Of a stretch of DNA of 64,000 bases, positions 53,034 to 61,043 are shown piece by piece (position 1 is the first letter of the stretch; every line of letters begins with the position of its first letter). Location of the stretch: assembly GCF_018324205.1 (NCBI RefSeq), contig NZ_AP023356.1, forward strand, positions 7,756,501-7,820,500, given 5' to 3'. The DNA is from Actinoplanes ianthinogenes (GTDB lineage: Bacteria > Actinomycetota > Actinomycetes > Mycobacteriales > Micromonosporaceae). The notes under the pieces were generated by a model that saw nothing but the letters and a program-made list of their open reading frames with translations, had not been told where the DNA came from and made no database searches. The position numbers and the translations under genes are program-made.

Positions 53034-53789
53034 CTACGCAAGGACCTTGGACAGGAACGCCCTGGTCCGCTCGTGGGTGGGCCGGTCGAGCACCTGCGCG
53101 GGCGGGCCCTGCTCGACGATCCGGCCCTCGTCCATGAAGATCACGGTGTCGGCCGCCTCCCGGGCGAAGCCGATCTCGTGCGTCACCACGATCATCGTGG
53201 TGCCCGCCGCGGCCAGGTCCCGCAGCACGTCGAGCACCTCGCCGACCAGCTCCGGGTCGAGCGCCGAGGTGGGCTCGTCGAAGAGGATGAGCCGGGGCTC
53301 CAGGGCGAGTGCGCGGGCGATCGCCACCCGCTGCTGCTGGCCGCCGGAGAGCTGCCGCGGGTAGGCGTCCACCTTGTCGGCCAGCCCGACGCGGGCGAGC
53401 AGGGCGCGGGACCGGGCGTACGTCTCGGTCTTGTCCTTGCGCAGCGCCGAGATCGGCGCCTCGGCGACGTTCTCCAGCGCCGTGAGGTGCGGGAACAGGT
53501 TGAAGTTCTGGAAGACGAAACCGATCCTGGCGCGCTGCCGCAGGATCTGCCGCTCGCCGAGCTCGTGCAGCTTGTCGCCGGCCTGGCGGTATCCGATCAG
53601 CTCGCCGTCGACGCGGACCCGGCCGCGGTCGACCTTCTCCAGGTGGTTGATGCTGCGCAGCAGGGTCGACTTGCCGGAGCCGGACGGGCCGAGGATCACG
53701 GTGACCGTGCCCGGCCGCACGGTCAGGTCGATGCCGCGCAGCACCTCCAGGGTGCCGAAGGACTTGTGCACGCCGGTCAGCTCGATCAT
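53034..53789 (-). CDS. Polar amino-acid ABC transporter ATPase
   Basis: 251 residues of the GlnQ/HisP class. Walker A GPSGSGKST (about 34-42), Q-loop FQNFNLFPHLTALENV, signature LSGGQQQRVAIARAL, Walker B LILFDEPTSALDPELV, H-loop VTHEIGFA. All motifs intact. The ATG at 53789 shares one base with the permease stop (TGATG arrangement on the reverse strand). Drives uptake with the permease and lipoprotein beside it. Confidence 0.93.
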   Translation of the reverse strand: MIELTGVHKSFGTLEVLRGIDLTVRPGTVTVILGPSGSGKSTLLRSINHLEKVDRGRVRVDGELIGYRQAGDKLHELGERQILRQRARIGFVFQNFNLFPHLTALENVAEAPISALRKDKTETYARSRALLARVGLADKVDAYPRQLSGGQQQRVAIARALALEPRLILFDEPTSALDPELVGEVLDVLRDLAAAGTTMIVVTHEIGFAREAADTVIFMDEGRIVEQGPPAQVLDRPTHERTRAFLSKVLA

Positions 53790-54646
53790 CAGCGCACCGC
53801 CCCGCGGGCGAAGTGGCGCTCCACGTAGTACTGGAGCACCGACAGCAGCGCGGTGAGGACCATGTACCAGACGGTCGCGACCATCAGCAGCGGCACCACC
53901 CGGCCGTTGCGGCCGTAGATCACGTGCACCTGGTAGAACAGCTCGCCGATCGCCAGGACGTACACGATGGACGTGCTCTTGAGCAGGTTGACCAGCAGGT
54001 TCGCCGCGTTCGGCAGGATCGCCCGCATGGCCTGCGGCAGCACGATCCGGACGAACTGCCGACGCCGGGGCAGGCCCAGCGCGGCGGCCGCCTCGTGCTG
54101 GCCCTGGTCGACGCTGAGCAGCCCGGACCGGATGATCTCGGCGGCGAACGCGGCCTCGTGCAGCGCCAGCCCGAGCAGCGCCGCCCCGAACGAGCTGATC
54201 AGGCCGGTGGTGCTGAACGACCAGCCCGGCCCGAACGGAATGCCGATCTGCAACGTCTGGTAGAGGTAGCCGAGGTTGGCCCAGAACAGCAGCTGCACGA
54301 TCAGCGGGACCGAGCGGAACACCCAGATGTAGGTCCAGCTCACCGCCGACAGCACCGGGTTGCCGGACAGGCGCATCGCGGCGAGCGGGATGCCGCCGAG
54401 GAAGCCGAGCGCCGCGCCGGCCACGGTCAGCAGCAGGGTGACGCCCAGCGCCTGCATGACCGACTTCTCGAACAGGTAGCCGGCGAAGGTCGGCCAGTCC
54501 CAGCCGGGGTTGGTGGCCAGGCCGTGCCCGAACTGGGCGAGCAGCACCAGGACCAGGGCGGTGCCGGCCCAGCGCCACGGGTGGCGGGCGGGCACGACCT
54601 GCTCGCCGGCCCGCCCGGCGGTGCGTGGTGGGGAGAGGACGCTCAC
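53789..54646 (-). CDS. Polar amino-acid ABC transporter permease (HisM-type)
   Basis: 285 residues, about five or six helices. HEAAFAAEIIRSGLLSVDQG and the coupling loop QHEAAAALGLPRRRQFVRIV (about 185-204) are the GlnP/HisM signature. A single permease subunit implies a homodimer. GTG 54646; first gene of the importer operon and divergent from the taurine-type operon, sharing a 169-bp control region with two copies of the GATAGGA motif. Confidence 0.92.
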   Translation of the reverse strand: MSVLSPPRTAGRAGEQVVPARHPWRWAGTALVLVLLAQFGHGLATNPGWDWPTFAGYLFEKSVMQALGVTLLLTVAGAALGFLGGIPLAAMRLSGNPVLSAVSWTYIWVFRSVPLIVQLLFWANLGYLYQTLQIGIPFGPGWSFSTTGLISSFGAALLGLALHEAAFAAEIIRSGLLSVDQGQHEAAAALGLPRRRQFVRIVLPQAMRAILPNAANLLVNLLKSTSIVYVLAIGELFYQVHVIYGRNGRVVPLLMVATVWYMVLTALLSVLQYYVERHFARGAVR

Positions 54647-54684
54647 AGCGCTGACGGTAGGGAGCCGCCCGCGATGCCCACAAG

Positions 54685-54778
54685 TCCTATCTGTCTAATA
54701 TGTTTTACGACATTGTTCCAGGGAGCGGGACGGGAGCGCTCTCCGTATTGCGATTAAGCCCATCGGCACGATAGGAAT
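54685..54778. promoter_or_regulatory. Two opposed GATAGGA motifs between the sulfur-transport operons
   Basis: On the reverse strand CATAT-N6-GATAGGA spans 54702-54685, pointing at the amino-acid importer (39 bp to its GTG). On the forward strand CATCGGCACGATAGGAA (54761-54777) points at the taurine-type operon (about 38 bp to its GTG), with TTGCGA (54748-54753) 17-18 bp before its TAGGAA. Each motif faces its own operon, suggesting a common activator or promoter class. Confidence 0.5.
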
Positions 54779-54815
54779 AGCAGGCATTGCCACGTACCTC
54801 TGCCTGGAGTTCTCC

Positions 54816-55670
54816 GTGACCACCTTGCTTGCCCCGGCCTCCGCGCCGGAGAGCGCCACCAAGCCGGCGCCGGCGCTCGCGCCCGGCGGCGGCCTGCGCC
54901 GCCGCATCGCCCTGAGGCTGCTGGCGCTGCTCGCGCTCGGCCTGCTCTGGGAGGTCGCGGCGCGGGCGCTGGACAACCCGGCCTTCATCCCGTCGCCCGG
55001 CGCCGTCTGGCGGCAGCTGATCCTCACCTCGACCACCCACGACGGCGTCCGCGGCTACAGCGGCCACCTGCTCATCGAGCACCTCGGCGTGAGCCTGCGC
55101 CGGATCGTGATCGGCTCGGCCATCGGCGTGATCGGCGGCCTGATCATCGGCGTGCTGCTCGGCACCGTCTCCTGGTTGCGGGTGATCGCCGAGCCGGTGG
55201 TCACCTTCGTCCGGGCGCTGCCCCCGCTGGCCTACTTCAGCCTGTTCATCATCTGGTTCGGCATCGACGAGACGCCGAAGCTGTGGCTGCTCTCGATCGC
55301 CGCGCTGCCGCCGGTCGCGGTGGCCACCGCCGCCGCCGTGCACGGCGCGCCGTCCGGACTGGTCGAGGCGGCCCGGGCGCTCGGCGCCGGGCGGTGGCAG
55401 ACGATCCGCGACGTGGTGCTGCCCAGCGCGCTGCCGGAGATCTTCACCGGGGTCCGGCTGGCGGTCGGCGTGGCGTACTCGTCGGTGGTCGCCGCCGAGA
55501 CGATCAACGGGGTGCCCGGGATCGGCGGCATGATCCGCGACGCGCAGCGCTACTCGCAGACCGACGTGGTCGTGCTCGGACTTTTCGCCATCGGCCTCTC
55601 CGGCCTGCTCATCGACGCCCTGTTGCGGATCAGCGAAGAACGCCTGATCCCGTGGCGGGGCATTAGTTAA
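54816..55670 (+). CDS. Taurine/sulfonate ABC transporter permease
   Basis: 284-residue TauC/SsuC-type permease with about six helices. FVRALPPLAYFSLFIIWFGI then DETPKLW (about 130-156) and the coupling loop LVEAARALGAGRWQTIRDVV are diagnostic. A Pro/Ala-rich cytoplasmic start precedes the first helix. GTG 54816 with a GGAG site 9 bp upstream. Order permease-binding protein-ATPase. Confidence 0.92.
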   Translation: MTTLLAPASAPESATKPAPALAPGGGLRRRIALRLLALLALGLLWEVAARALDNPAFIPSPGAVWRQLILTSTTHDGVRGYSGHLLIEHLGVSLRRIVIGSAIGVIGGLIIGVLLGTVSWLRVIAEPVVTFVRALPPLAYFSLFIIWFGIDETPKLWLLSIAALPPVAVATAAAVHGAPSGLVEAARALGAGRWQTIRDVVLPSALPEIFTGVRLAVGVAYSSVVAAETINGVPGIGGMIRDAQRYSQTDVVVLGLFAIGLSGLLIDALLRISEERLIPWRGIS

Positions 55671-55681
55671 GGAAATCCGCA

Positions 55682-56713
55682 ATGAAGAAGAAGCTGCTCG
55701 CGGCTGTCTCCACCCTTTCCGTCCTGCTCCTGGCCGCCTGCGGCAACGGCGCCGCCTCCGGCGGGGGTGACGCGTCGAAGAAGTCGATCCGGATCGCCTA
55801 CCAGGCGTTCCCCAGCGGCGACCTGATCGTCAAGAACCAGGGGCTGCTGGAGAAGGCGCTGCCGGACTACAAGATCACGTGGACCAAGTTCGACTCGGGC
55901 GCGTCGATCAACACCGCGTTCGTCGCGAAGAGCCTGGACATCGCGGCCATCGGCTCCAGCCCGGTCGCCCGTGGACTCTCGGCGCCGCTGAACATCCCCT
56001 ACCAGGTGGCGTTCGTCCTGGACGTCGCCGGGGACAACGAGGCGCTGGTCGCCCGCAACGGCAGCGGGGTCACCGACATCGCCGGGCTCAAGGGCAAGAA
56101 GGTGGGCACCCCGTTCGCCTCGACCGCGCACTACAGCCTGCTCGCCGCGCTGAACAAGGCGGGCGTCAAGGAGTCCGACGTGAACATCGTCGACCTGGAG
56201 CCGCAGGACATCCAGGCGGCGTGGACCCGGGGCGACCTGGACGCGGCGTACACCTGGCTGCCCTCGCTCGACGAGCTGAAGAAGACCGGCAAGGTGCTGA
56301 TCAGCAGCCGGGAGCTGGCCACCGCCGGCAAGCCGACCCTGGACCTCGGCGTGGTGGACACCGCGTTCGCCCAGGCCCACCCGGAGGCCGTGGACGCCTG
56401 GCGCAAGGCCGAGGCGCAGGCCCTGGACCTCATCGCGAACGACCCGGCGGCCGCGTCCAAGGCGGTCGGCGCCGAGCTCAACCTCTCCGCCGACGACGCG
56501 CTCAACCAGCTCAAGCAGGGCGTCTTCCTGAAGCCCGCGGACATCGCCTCGCCGGAGTGGCTGGGCACCGAGGGCAGCGTCGGCAAGCTCGCCGACAACC
56601 TGGTCAGCGCCGCCGAGTTCCTCAAGTCGCAGCAGAAGATCGACGCGGTGCCGGCGCTGGCCGACGTGCAGAAGGCGATCTACGTGAAGGGTCTGCCCAG
56701 TGTCCTCAGCTGA
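55682..56713 (+). CDS. Taurine/sulfonate-binding lipoprotein
   Basis: 343 residues, TauA-like. Signal MKKKLLAAVSTLSVLLLAAC with lipobox Cys 20. Core: IRIAYQAFPSGDLIVKNQGL, SINTAFVAKSLDIAAIGSSP (about 77-96), KVGTPFASTAHYSLLAALNK, and AYTWLPSLDEL. The end overlaps the ATPase start by 14 bp. Ligand taurine or another aliphatic sulfonate by similarity; not proven from sequence. Confidence 0.92.
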   Translation: MKKKLLAAVSTLSVLLLAACGNGAASGGGDASKKSIRIAYQAFPSGDLIVKNQGLLEKALPDYKITWTKFDSGASINTAFVAKSLDIAAIGSSPVARGLSAPLNIPYQVAFVLDVAGDNEALVARNGSGVTDIAGLKGKKVGTPFASTAHYSLLAALNKAGVKESDVNIVDLEPQDIQAAWTRGDLDAAYTWLPSLDELKKTGKVLISSRELATAGKPTLDLGVVDTAFAQAHPEAVDAWRKAEAQALDLIANDPAAASKAVGAELNLSADDALNQLKQGVFLKPADIASPEWLGTEGSVGKLADNLVSAAEFLKSQQKIDAVPALADVQKAIYVKGLPSVLS

Positions 56714-57458
56714 CGCTGTCGTGCTCGACGCGGTGACGCGCTCCTACGGGGACGTCACCGCCGTCGGGCCGGTCGACCTGACGCTGCCCGCCGGGGAGTT
56801 CCTGGTCCTGGTCGGCGCGTCCGGCTGCGGCAAGAGCACGCTGCTGCGCCTGATCGCCGGCTTCGAGCAGCCGACCACCGGCACGGTCCGGACGGCCGGC
56901 GAGGCGCCGGTGCCGGGCCGCGGGGCCGGCCTGGTCTTCCAGCAGCCGCGGCTGTTCCCGTGGAAGACGGTCGGCGGCAACATCGCGCTGGCGCTGCGCT
57001 ACGCCGGGCAGCCGGCCACCCCGGCCCGGGTGGACGAGCTGCTGGCCCGGGTCGGCCTGCACGACGTCGCGCACCGGCGTACCTGGCAGATCTCCGGCGG
57101 CCAGCAGCAGCGGGTGGCGATCGCCCGGGCGCTCGCGGTGGAGAACCCCCTGCTGCTGCTCGACGAGCCGTTCGCGGCCCTGGACGCGCTCACCCGGGAA
57201 CGCCTGCAGGCCGACCTGCGGCAGGTCAGCGCCTCCTCCGGCCGGACCAGCATCTTCGTCACGCACAGCGTGGACGAAGCGATCTTCCTGGGCAGCCGCG
57301 TCGTGGTCCTGACGCCCCGCCCGGGTCAGATCGCCCTGGACCTGCCGATCGGCCTGCCCCGCACCGGCGTCACCGCCGACGAGCTGCGCGGCTCCCCGGA
57401 GTTCGCCGCGCTGCGCGCCGAGGTGGGCCACGCCATCCGGGACCGCGCCACCGTCTGA
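56700..57458 (+). CDS. Taurine/sulfonate ABC transporter ATPase
   Basis: 252 residues. Walker A GASGCGKST (about 41-49), Q-loop FQQPRLFPWKTV, signature ISGGQQQRVAIARAL, Walker B LLLLDEPFAALD, H-loop VTHSVDEAIFLG. All motifs intact; same family as the ATPase at 6502. GTG 56700 lies inside the binding-protein gene (14-bp overlap). Last gene of the operon; a stem-loop follows. Confidence 0.93.
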   Translation: MSSADAVVLDAVTRSYGDVTAVGPVDLTLPAGEFLVLVGASGCGKSTLLRLIAGFEQPTTGTVRTAGEAPVPGRGAGLVFQQPRLFPWKTVGGNIALALRYAGQPATPARVDELLARVGLHDVAHRRTWQISGGQQQRVAIARALAVENPLLLLDEPFAALDALTRERLQADLRQVSASSGRTSIFVTHSVDEAIFLGSRVVVLTPRPGQIALDLPIGLPRTGVTADELRGSPEFAALRAEVGHAIRDRATV

Positions 57459-57766
57459 CGGCAGGAGCCCGGGCCTGGTTCCGGCAGATCCCGGCGACGG
57501 ACTGTTCGCCGGGGCCTGCCGGCCAGGCCTGGCCCGATGCCGGACGACACCTGTTGACTTGCCGCATGCCCTCGACTATCCCTGCGGGTCCGCCGCCAAC
57601 CTTGACGCCGAACCTGTCGAGAAATGGCTTCCGAGAGTGGATCTGTCCCACGAAGAGTGATCGATCTTCGTAGCGGGGACCCTCGGGCTCTTCTCGCTCT
57701 AGCAGGCAGTCGGTCGCGCTGGGGTATGAGAGTTCGCCCTGGACCTATGAACGGTATGGTCCAATC
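57459..57766. other. Intergenic region
   Basis: About 308 bp. Holds the hairpin at 57490-57513 and a leaderless -10 box, TATGGT (57755-57760), exactly 6 bp before GTG 57767. Nothing else recognised; base composition falls towards the right end. Confidence 0.5.
57490..57513 (+). terminator. Hairpin after the taurine-type operon
   Basis: CCCGGCGA (57490-57497) pairs with TCGCCGGG (57506-57513), 8-nt loop, 32 bp after the ATPase stop. No T-tract. Confidence 0.5.
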
Positions 57767-58393
57767 GTGAGCTTCTCGTCGATCAAGGCGGGCACGGTCT
57801 TCCGCTGGGCACATGATGAACGACCCGCGCGGGTCCTCGTCCACGCCGACGAGATCGTCATGTACGACAGCTGGTGGCCTCATCTCAATGCCTGGGGACA
57901 CGCCAACCTGAGGGAAGCTCGTCGTGGGGCGACAAGCTACTACGCGACCTCCGCGTCAACGGTGTTGGCGAAGGCCAACTACCTCCGAGACGAACCGTTG
58001 ACCGACGAGGAAGAGGCGTTGCATCGTCCCGACTTGCCATTCGCGGTGGTGCGTCGACCGGAGATCTCCTGGCCGGCGAGCGCGGCTGACCTGAGTGGAT
58101 TCATAGCGGCGTTCGAGACTGAAGATTTCGCCCTCGCCGCGCCTGACGTCTGTCTCGAGCCATTCGGTCCCGGCGGTGGTACCAAGCGGGCGATCCGGGT
58201 CAGTGCCGATGACAAGACCCGTCTGCCCGCTGCTGAACTGCTGCGTAAGGCGGCTGAACTCCAGATGCCGAATCTCCGCGACCGCTCTGTTGTGGAAGGT
58301 GTCGGTATCTACCGGTCGGGCCTGTATGGTGGTCGCCCGTCCTTCTACCTCTGGGGAGCTGCAAGCAAGCTCGGCTCCGTTCCGTCGCGGTAA
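57767..58393 (+). CDS. Uncharacterised 208-residue protein
   Basis: No family recognised. The protein is soluble, with a tryptophan/tyrosine-rich N-terminal half (MYDSWWPHLNAWG near 35-47; SYYATSAST) and a C-terminal half ending GVGIYRSGLYGGRPSFYLWG. No signal peptide or membrane segment. GTG 57767 is supported by a TATGGT box 6 bp upstream. Codon use is visibly less GC-rich than the flanking genes, suggesting acquisition. Its neighbours (a transporter operon before, a GGDEF-EAL gene after) do not suggest a role. Confidence 0.7.
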   Translation: MSFSSIKAGTVFRWAHDERPARVLVHADEIVMYDSWWPHLNAWGHANLREARRGATSYYATSASTVLAKANYLRDEPLTDEEEALHRPDLPFAVVRRPEISWPASAADLSGFIAAFETEDFALAAPDVCLEPFGPGGGTKRAIRVSADDKTRLPAAELLRKAAELQMPNLRDRSVVEGVGIYRSGLYGGRPSFYLWGAASKLGSVPSR

Positions 58394-58595
58394 CGGGTCG
58401 ATGTATATCAAGATCGACGGCTGCCGGCTGACCTTCCCGGCCTCGGCGGCCGGGTAGTGCGTCCAGTGCCGCCGGTGAGTAGGGGGCTCGGTGCGGGATC
58501 GCCCTGGCGTGAGGTGCGCGGGCGGGACGGGTGCTCAGGGCGTACCGGAAACGGGCGGCCGGAAAGGGGAGCGGGCCGGGTGTGGGCGGCGGACC

Positions 58596-60896
58596 TCAGT
58601 CGATGACCGGCGCGGCCTCCAGGGCCGCGTCGATCAGGGCCGCCGGGCCCGGCTTGGCGAAGAAGTAACCCTGCGCGTAGCGGTAGCCGAGGGCCTCCAG
58701 GCGGGCGGCCTGTGCCTCGGTCTCCACGCCCTCGGCGACCGCGCGCAGGCCCAGCGTCGTGGCGATGGTGCTCAGCGAGGTGGCGATCGCCTCCTGCTCG
58801 GCGGTGCCGTTGAGCTCGTCGATGAACGACTTGTCCACCTTCAGGGTGGTGACCGGGCAGGTGCGCAGCAGGGTCAGCGACGACTGGCCGGTGCCGAAGT
58901 CGTCCAGGGCCACCCCGACACCCAGGGCCCGCAGGTCGTGCACGGTGCTCAGGGCGGCGCCGCCGCCGAAGACCGCGGTCTCGGTGATCTCCAGGGTGAT
59001 CTTGTCGGGGTCCAGCCGGTACCGGGCGATCGCCGAGGCGACCTGGTCGGGCAGGTCCGGGTCGAGCAGTTGCCGGGCCGAGACGTTGATGTTGACCCGG
59101 GGCGCGTCCTTGCCGTGCCGCAGCTGCCACCGGGAGGCGTCGGCGCAGGCCGTCTCGATCACCCAGAGGCCGAGGTCGAGGATCAGCCCGGTCTGCTCGG
59201 CGACCGGGATGAACTCGGCCGGCGACACCGGCGCGCCGTCCGCCGGGTGCCAGCGCACGAGCGCCTCGACGCCGGTGATCCGGCCGCCGGGCAGCTCCAC
59301 GATCGGCTGGTAGGCCAGCCGGAACTCGCCCATGTCCAGGCCCCGGCGCAGGGCCGCGGCCAGGTCGGCGTCGTGCTGCGCGGTGCTGTCCATCGCGGCG
59401 GTGTGCTCGGTGTACCGGTTGGCGCCGGCCCGCTTGGCCGCCTTGAGCGCCAGCTCGGCGCGGCGCAGCAGGTCGGGGACCACCGCGTCGCGGCCGGCCG
59501 CGACCCCGACGGTGGCGGTGACCAGCAGGTCGTGGCCGTCCACCTGGAGCGGGAGGCGGAACGCGCGGACCAGCCGCTCGCCGAGCTGCTCCTGGTCGCC
59601 GTCGATCAGCACGCCGAACTCGTCGCCGAGCAGCCGGGCGACGATCGCGTCCGGGCCGAACGTCTCGGTGATCCGGGCCGCGGCGGCGCGCAGCAGGGCG
59701 TCGCCCCGCTCGTCGCCGAGCCGGTCGTTGAGGGTGCCGAAGCCGTCCAGGTCGCCGACCGCCACCACGGCCGGGGCGGTGCGCGCCTGGAGGGTGGCGG
59801 CGAACATCCGCCGGTTCGGCAGGCCGGTCAGGTCGTCGTGGTTGGCCTGCTCCTCGAGCCGCTCCATCAGGTCGGTGTTGTCGGACAGGACGGCGATCTG
59901 CCGGATCACCACCAGGGTGATCAGCACGATCGAGCCGCCGGCCAGGCCGGGCGGCAGGAAGCCGAGGTGCAGGGTGACCGAGATCAGCATGCCGACGGTG
60001 AGCGCGACGGCGGCGTACGGGACCACGCTGATCCTGCTCCACCGGCGTACCCAGCGGGCGCTGACCGTGCGCGGCGGCAGCCCGCCGTAGCGGATCTGCG
60101 AGCGGGCGGCGAGCGCGAACAGCAGCCCGAGCGGCACCATCACGATCGCCGTGACGCTCAGGTGCGGGTGATCCTTGGTGGCCGGGTAGATCAGCCAGGA
60201 GATCGGGGCGAGCAGGCCGAGCGGAGCCAGGTACCAGAGGACCGGGCCGTGCACCGGTCCGGCGCCGGTGATCCCGACCCGGATCACCGCGACCACCGCG
60301 GTGACCGCGGTGATCAGCACGATCAGGGTGAGGCCGGCGGCCAGCCCGGGCATCTGCGGCCCGTCCGGTGCCGGCGGCGGGCCGCCCGGCGCGCCGGGGA
60401 CGCCCGGCACCGGGAAGCTCCACAGGAAGTGCGTGGTGACCAGCGCGGCTGCCACCCCGACCACGGCGATGTCCAGGTAGATCGCCAGGCTGGCCCGCCA
60501 GGAGCGGGGCGGGTGCGGCAGGCGCACCATCGCGTAGGCGATCCCGGCCACCGAGCTCAGGTAGCAGACGGCGCTGAACGGGTTCATCGGGGTGGGGTGC
60601 CCGGCCAGCGTGGTGGCCAGGGCGTGGCCGGCGGTGCCGGCGGTGAGCAGGCCGACGGAGGCGGCGAGCCGCTGCCAGAACCGGCGGGCCACGCTCTCGC
60701 CGGCGGCCGCGGCGGCGACCAGGCTGGCGTACGCCGCGGTGCCGGCCGCACCGACCCCGGCCGGCCAGAGCAGCCAGGCGGGCGGCGCCGGCACGAGGAC
60801 ACCGGCGACGCCGAGCACCACGCTCAGCACCGCCCAGACGACCGCCAGGATCAGGATGCGCCCGGCTGTCCGGGCCGGTCCGTCCACTGGTCGCAT
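58596..60896 (-). CDS. Membrane GGDEF-EAL protein, probable c-di-GMP phosphodiesterase
   Basis: 766 residues. About nine or ten hydrophobic segments in the first 330 residues, then a GGDEF domain whose signature is LGDEF (near residue 420), and an EAL domain (from about 510). The EAL domain keeps GVEALVRWHP, NINVSARQL, ITLEITETA, DDFGTGQSSL, VDKSFI and AEGVETE, so phosphodiesterase activity is likely. The altered GGDEF is probably inactive as a cyclase and may bind GTP as a regulator. ATG 60896. No partner gene. Confidence 0.92.
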   Translation of the reverse strand: MRPVDGPARTAGRILILAVVWAVLSVVLGVAGVLVPAPPAWLLWPAGVGAAGTAAYASLVAAAAAGESVARRFWQRLAASVGLLTAGTAGHALATTLAGHPTPMNPFSAVCYLSSVAGIAYAMVRLPHPPRSWRASLAIYLDIAVVGVAAALVTTHFLWSFPVPGVPGAPGGPPPAPDGPQMPGLAAGLTLIVLITAVTAVVAVIRVGITGAGPVHGPVLWYLAPLGLLAPISWLIYPATKDHPHLSVTAIVMVPLGLLFALAARSQIRYGGLPPRTVSARWVRRWSRISVVPYAAVALTVGMLISVTLHLGFLPPGLAGGSIVLITLVVIRQIAVLSDNTDLMERLEEQANHDDLTGLPNRRMFAATLQARTAPAVVAVGDLDGFGTLNDRLGDERGDALLRAAAARITETFGPDAIVARLLGDEFGVLIDGDQEQLGERLVRAFRLPLQVDGHDLLVTATVGVAAGRDAVVPDLLRRAELALKAAKRAGANRYTEHTAAMDSTAQHDADLAAALRRGLDMGEFRLAYQPIVELPGGRITGVEALVRWHPADGAPVSPAEFIPVAEQTGLILDLGLWVIETACADASRWQLRHGKDAPRVNINVSARQLLDPDLPDQVASAIARYRLDPDKITLEITETAVFGGGAALSTVHDLRALGVGVALDDFGTGQSSLTLLRTCPVTTLKVDKSFIDELNGTAEQEAIATSLSTIATTLGLRAVAEGVETEAQAARLEALGYRYAQGYFFAKPGPAALIDAALEAAPVID

Positions 60897-60955
60897 GCCG
60901 CTCCACCGCCTTCAGGTCACCGTGCCTGATCGGTGGGCGCACTCGGGAACTGAGG

Positions 60956-61000
60956 AAAAAAGGTGCGGGCGTGACACGTCCCCCCACGTGTCACGCCCGC
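60956..61000 (-). terminator. Strong rho-independent terminator of the alpha-glucosidase gene
   Basis: GCGGGCGTGACACGT (60965-60979) and ACGTGTCACGCCCGC (60986-61000) form a perfect 15-bp stem with a C6 loop. Read on the reverse strand it is followed by a T6 tract (60961-60956), a textbook terminator 43 bp past the stop codon. Confidence 0.9.
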
Positions 61001-61043
61001 AGCACCCGCCCACCCGCACCGTCCGCGGGTGGGTGGGACGGTT

